11,028 bases of DNA. Origin: Dissophora ornata (lineage: Eukaryota > Mortierellomycota > Mortierellomycetes > Mortierellales > Mortierellaceae). Positions 7,549 to 11,028 of this stretch are shown here, in pieces; the first letter of the stretch is position 1; every line of letters starts with the position of its first letter. Position numbers and translations under genes: made by a program. The stretch is from assembly GCA_025201705.1 (NCBI GenBank), contig MU616821.1, positions 8,146 to 19,173 on the forward strand, in the 5' to 3' direction. Under the pieces are notes generated by a model. That model was given only the letters and a program-made list of their open reading frames with translations. It was not told the origin of the DNA and did not search any database.

Positions 7549-10500
7549 ATGGCTCTCCAGCGCCAATTCGACTTTTTTGACAAGGTCGAGGTCAAGGACC
7601 CCGAGAATCCCACAAAACCTCCCGAAGTCTTTCAGGTGTGCAGCATGTGCATGTGCAATGTGCAATGCGATGGCAGTCGCGACTATCAAAATTGCGGAGC
7701 GGGGACAAAAATCGTACTCATGCAAAATCGAAAACTTGCTTTTTTTCCTGGGGGGGACATGCGCACGTCTAGTCTATCGAATCTAATGTCGCGACGAGCG
7801 GACGTGGCCACATGGTGGTTGCTGACAGGTTCGGCTTGGTACACATCATCGACAAAGGACTTCGAGACGAGTCCTTTCTGGCATACGACAGTGGGCGCGT
7901 CTCACATATGAAGCAGCTCAAGCAACGCAACATCCTGGTCACTGTCGGCGTAAGAGCTTCTTTCTTCATTTGCCCCTCATATTTTACCACCACAAAAAAA
8001 AAAAAAAGCGAATTGCACGGAATACTGAGGAGCTGCAGGAAAAATGCTCTATTCGCCTGGATTAAATAGGAGGAAGAGGACGCGGCACAAGTCATCAAGA
8101 TCTGGGATCTGGACAAGCCAGACAGGAACATGTCCGGCCCAATGCTCCAGAGATCGATCCGCGTCAACCAGACAGGAAACATATTCCCAGTCTCTGCTTT
8201 CGCTGTACTGGAGAACCTTTCTCAAATCGCAGTAGGGTTGGCCAACGGCACAGTGGTCCTCATCAACGGGGACTTGATGCGAGAGCGAACGACCTCACAA
8301 AAGATTGTTCATCAAAACGACGAACCCATCACAGGTAAACGGTCTCTTCCGCGTTTTTTTAAAAGACCCTTGTAGGACGGGGGGGGATAGAGCTGTTTGC
8401 CAAGTAGCTTATTTGACATTGGTTTTCTTAATGGCTTTTGCAGGACTGGGCTTCAAGGAGCAGCAGAGGGGAGCCCTGCTATACATCGCCACTACCTCGA
8501 AGGTTCTTTTGTATAATACAGTCATCAAAAATATACAGGTACCAGCGTGTTATCATTTGCATGCTTGCGACGCCCGGATCAGACACAGTAGTGGATCCGC
8601 GCTCTAACAAAATTCTGCCACGCCGACATTTATTAGACTCTGGATGACCATGGCGGAGGTCTGGGATGCGCTGTGATGAACGAGAGCACACAGGAACTTG
8701 CAATTGCTAGAGACGAGGCTATATTCTTTTACGGACCCGACGGCCGCGGACCAGCCTACGCCTACGATGGTAAAGCCGCCCAGAGCCGCTTGTAATGTAG
8801 GCTCGCCACAGACTCTTTTCAAAATGCTGCTTCTAAACAGTGTTATACTCCTATTCCAATAGGGCCAAAGACGTTTATTTCATTTTACAAGTCATACTTG
8901 GTCCTTGTCTCGCCACCAAATATCTCTATTTCGGCATCCAGGACATTTGGAATCAACTCGGTGGCAGTTTCGGCGAATGACACTACCCGGCTGACTATCA
9001 TCGACACGGCGAACAAGTTCACTGCATATCAGGCTACATTCTCACAGGGCATCCGTAGCGTTATTTGCGAGTGGGGCAGCATTTATGTCGTGGAAAATGG
9101 CGGCAGGGTACGAACGATCCTTGTTTCCATCGCACCATATTCTCTCGGGATTGTTTTTACGAATCACAGATTTAACATGTCTTGCGTTCATGGATAGGTC
9201 TATCGTCTGGATGAGTTGGACACATCTGTCAAGCTGGATGTTTTGTTCAAGAAGAATATGTACCTGTTGGCGATCAACTTGGCTCACAACCAGAAATACG
9301 ACAACGCCAGTATTTCAGAGATCATCAAAAAATATGGTGATCATTTGTACAATAAGGGAGACTATGATGGTGCCATGGCGCAGTACGTTCGGACGATTGG
9401 CCGCTTGGAGCCATCCTATGTGATCAGGAAATTCCTGGATGCCCAGCGTATTTATAATTTGACGTCGTACCTCCAGGAGTTGCACTCTAGTGGGCTAGCG
9501 AATAAGGACCATACAACGCTTTTGCTCAACTGCTACACCAAACTCAAGGATGTCAAGCGTCTGGACGAGTTCCTCAAGGTAACGATTTTTTTTTTTTTTT
9601 TTTTTTTTTTACGTCGCTCACCTGCTCCTGCAGCACTACTAACGAGATATTTTCGTTGGCTAAATAGACAGATAGAGACTTGAAGTTTGATATTCATACA
9701 GCCATTCAGGTGTGCCGCCAAGCTGGTTATTACGAGCACGCCGCTTATCTGGCTGATAAGTTTGATGTGCACGAATTGTAAGTGACGTATTTGGGCAGAT
9801 GCTGAGTGATCCATGGATAGTTAACTAACAACAACTCTCTTGGCTAGATATCTGAGTGTCCAGATTGACGATGTGAAGCAGTATGATCACGCGCTTGCAT
9901 ACATGCGTCGCTTGGGGACTATGGATGCGGACAAAAATCTGCAAAAATATGGAAAGGTGCTTTTGACCCATCTCCCTGAGAAAACCACGCAGCTCTTGGT
10001 CGATCTCTGCTCCGGCACCCTCGCCAGGACTAGCGCAACTTCGCCAACACCCGCGCCTGGCAGAGATTCACCTGCTCCCCACAATCCTGCCAATGGACAA
10101 CATGCAGCATTCAATATGCTGCCATTCGCGATGGGTGGCACTGGCGGTGCCACGCCTCCTGTATCTAGCGCAGCTGCTAGCCCAAGTGTCCCCAGCCATT
10201 CCACGTTCCCATCCAAGGGTCGGGGCGGCTACCCCCACGAACCTGCGAAATATGCGCCGCCTTCACCTCGGACATTCATGAGTCTCTTTGTGGACCTTCC
10301 GTCATATTTGATCATCTTTTTGGAGAAAGTCTCTGCAAACCGCTGGCCGACATCTATGGGAGCAGGAACTCTGTCGCCCCAATCAACGGCGGTGTCTTCT
10401 GCTGGTACTTCACTCAAGTCTCCTACAAATGGGGTTGCGCCGACGAGGCCAGGCAGTATAGGTGGCCCAGGGAATAATCCTTATAGCCAGAAGAAGACTC

Positions 10501-10918
10501 TTGCGAGCTTGGACTATAGCGACAAAGCCTCAACCAGTGGTTCTAACCGACTTGGAGCGTTATCGGAGCAGGATGTGGAGGAACGCAGCGCTATTTGGAA
10601 TACTCTTTTGGAACTCTATCTCGCTGACTCCCCTATGAATCCATCGGATCAGAGTGGCAAGGGCTCAACCATGCAGGTTGCGGAAATGAACCGGAAAATG
10701 AAGGAGCGGAACATTAAGAAGGAAAAGTGTCTGAAGCTTCTGAATGCTACAGAGGTTCAGTACGACACCAACCATGCGCTGGTGCTGTGTCATATGGCTG
10801 GGTTTGATGAGGGCATTGTGTTCCTGTACGAGCGCATGAAGATGTACACGGATATCCTGCGACTCTGGATTGAGCGGGACAATACTGCCAAAGTCATCGA
10901 ATGTCTCGACAAATATGG
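7549..10918 (+). CDS. VPS11: VPS11, HOPS/CORVET core subunit (5' part, 9 exons, 854 aa visible)
   Basis: Vps11 is a scaffold subunit shared by the HOPS and CORVET complexes, which tether vesicles at vacuoles and endosomes. Exons: 7549-7635, 7773-7949, 8070-8334, 8444-8538, 8637-8769, 8863-9107, 9198-9578, 9668-9777 and 9848-10918, joined in frame by GT...AG introns of 137, 120, 109, 98, 93, 90, 89 and 70 bases. The start MALQRQFDFFDKVEVKDPE matches the family's N-terminal pattern and has a good Kozak context. Residues 1 to about 340 form the expected beta-propeller region (TSGRGHMVVAD, VIKIWDL, CEWGSIYVVENGGRV). Residues 380-460 carry the family hallmark (YGDHLYNKGDYDGAMAQYVR, then EPSYVIRKFLDAQRIYNLTS) within the alpha-solenoid/clathrin-repeat part, which continues to HALVLCHMAGFDEGIVFLYE (809-828). 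Two Ser/Pro/Gly-rich insertions (about 553-638 and 661-743) flank LFVDLPSYLIIFLEKV. The last visible exon ends in a GTGAGT donor at 10919. The remaining solenoid and the C-terminal RING-type zinc finger must lie beyond the edge. Confidence 0.96.
9586..9610 (+). repeat. 25-base T run in VPS11 intron 7
   Basis: Twenty-five consecutive T start seven bases after the GTAACG donor of intron 7 (9579-9667). The tract is close to the 5' splice site, not the usual 3' polypyrimidine position, and is expected to vary in length. Confidence 0.9.
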
Positions 10919-11028
10919 GTGAGTGATTGTCCATTTGATGATAACGGAGATATGAAAAGCAACAGCCTGGTGTAGAAGTGACAGTTGCTTAACGATCCTT
11001 GTTCTTTGCATTTTTTTTTTTTTTTTTA
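10919..11028 (+). other. Start of VPS11 intron 9, acceptor beyond the edge
   Basis: The segment opens with a strong GTGAGT donor. Near the right edge it has a branch-like GCTTAAC (about 10986-10992), followed by pyrimidine-rich sequence and a 17-base T run, as expected just before an acceptor. Using the internal AG at about 10963-10964 would give an immediate stop codon, so the acceptor probably lies just outside the window. Confidence 0.7.

Overview
The window reads as nuclear DNA from a filamentous fungus. Genes are split by many short introns (70 to 170 bases, GT...AG, several with a CTAAC/CTAAT-like branch point). Leaders are pyrimidine-rich, non-coding DNA carries many homopolymer and dinucleotide runs, and both recognisable proteins are ordinary eukaryotic housekeeping proteins. 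The style fits an early-diverging fungus such as a Mortierella relative. That placement is an inference from gene structure and protein character, not from a search.

Layout from left to right: (1) 140-2395, minus strand: an intronless 751-residue, glutamine-rich, mostly disordered protein of unknown function, with three copies of a YVRKxPVxSDTxSxE motif and a Q12-Y-Q18 tract near the C-terminus. (2) 2396-3140: promoter of that gene, a GATC-based 5-base-periodic inverted repeat, and simple repeats. (3) 3141-6082, minus strand: an eight-exon gene for a 687-residue peroxisomal acyl-CoA oxidase ending in the targeting signal SKL. One intron (5302-5397) is a multiple of three with no stop codon, so a plain ORF reading runs straight through it. 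(4) 6083-6674: promoter of the oxidase and 3' region of the next gene. (5) 6675-7310, minus strand: a 211-residue protein with weak resemblance to a CS/p23-like domain. (6) 7311-7548: a 238-base divergent promoter holding a perfect TGACTCA site. (7) 7549 to the right edge, plus strand: VPS11, nine exons visible (854 residues), with the C-terminal RING part outside the window.

The genes do not form a pathway. The oxidase starts peroxisomal fatty-acid beta-oxidation, VPS11 is a core subunit of the HOPS and CORVET tethering complexes at the vacuole and endosome, and the other two are of unknown function. Only the CS-like gene and VPS11 are arranged so that shared control is plausible.

I do not see a new multi-gene system. 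The points most worth checking are the stopless in-frame intron, the repeated basic/acidic motif of the Q-rich protein, the GATC hairpin array and the low-complexity insertions in VPS11.
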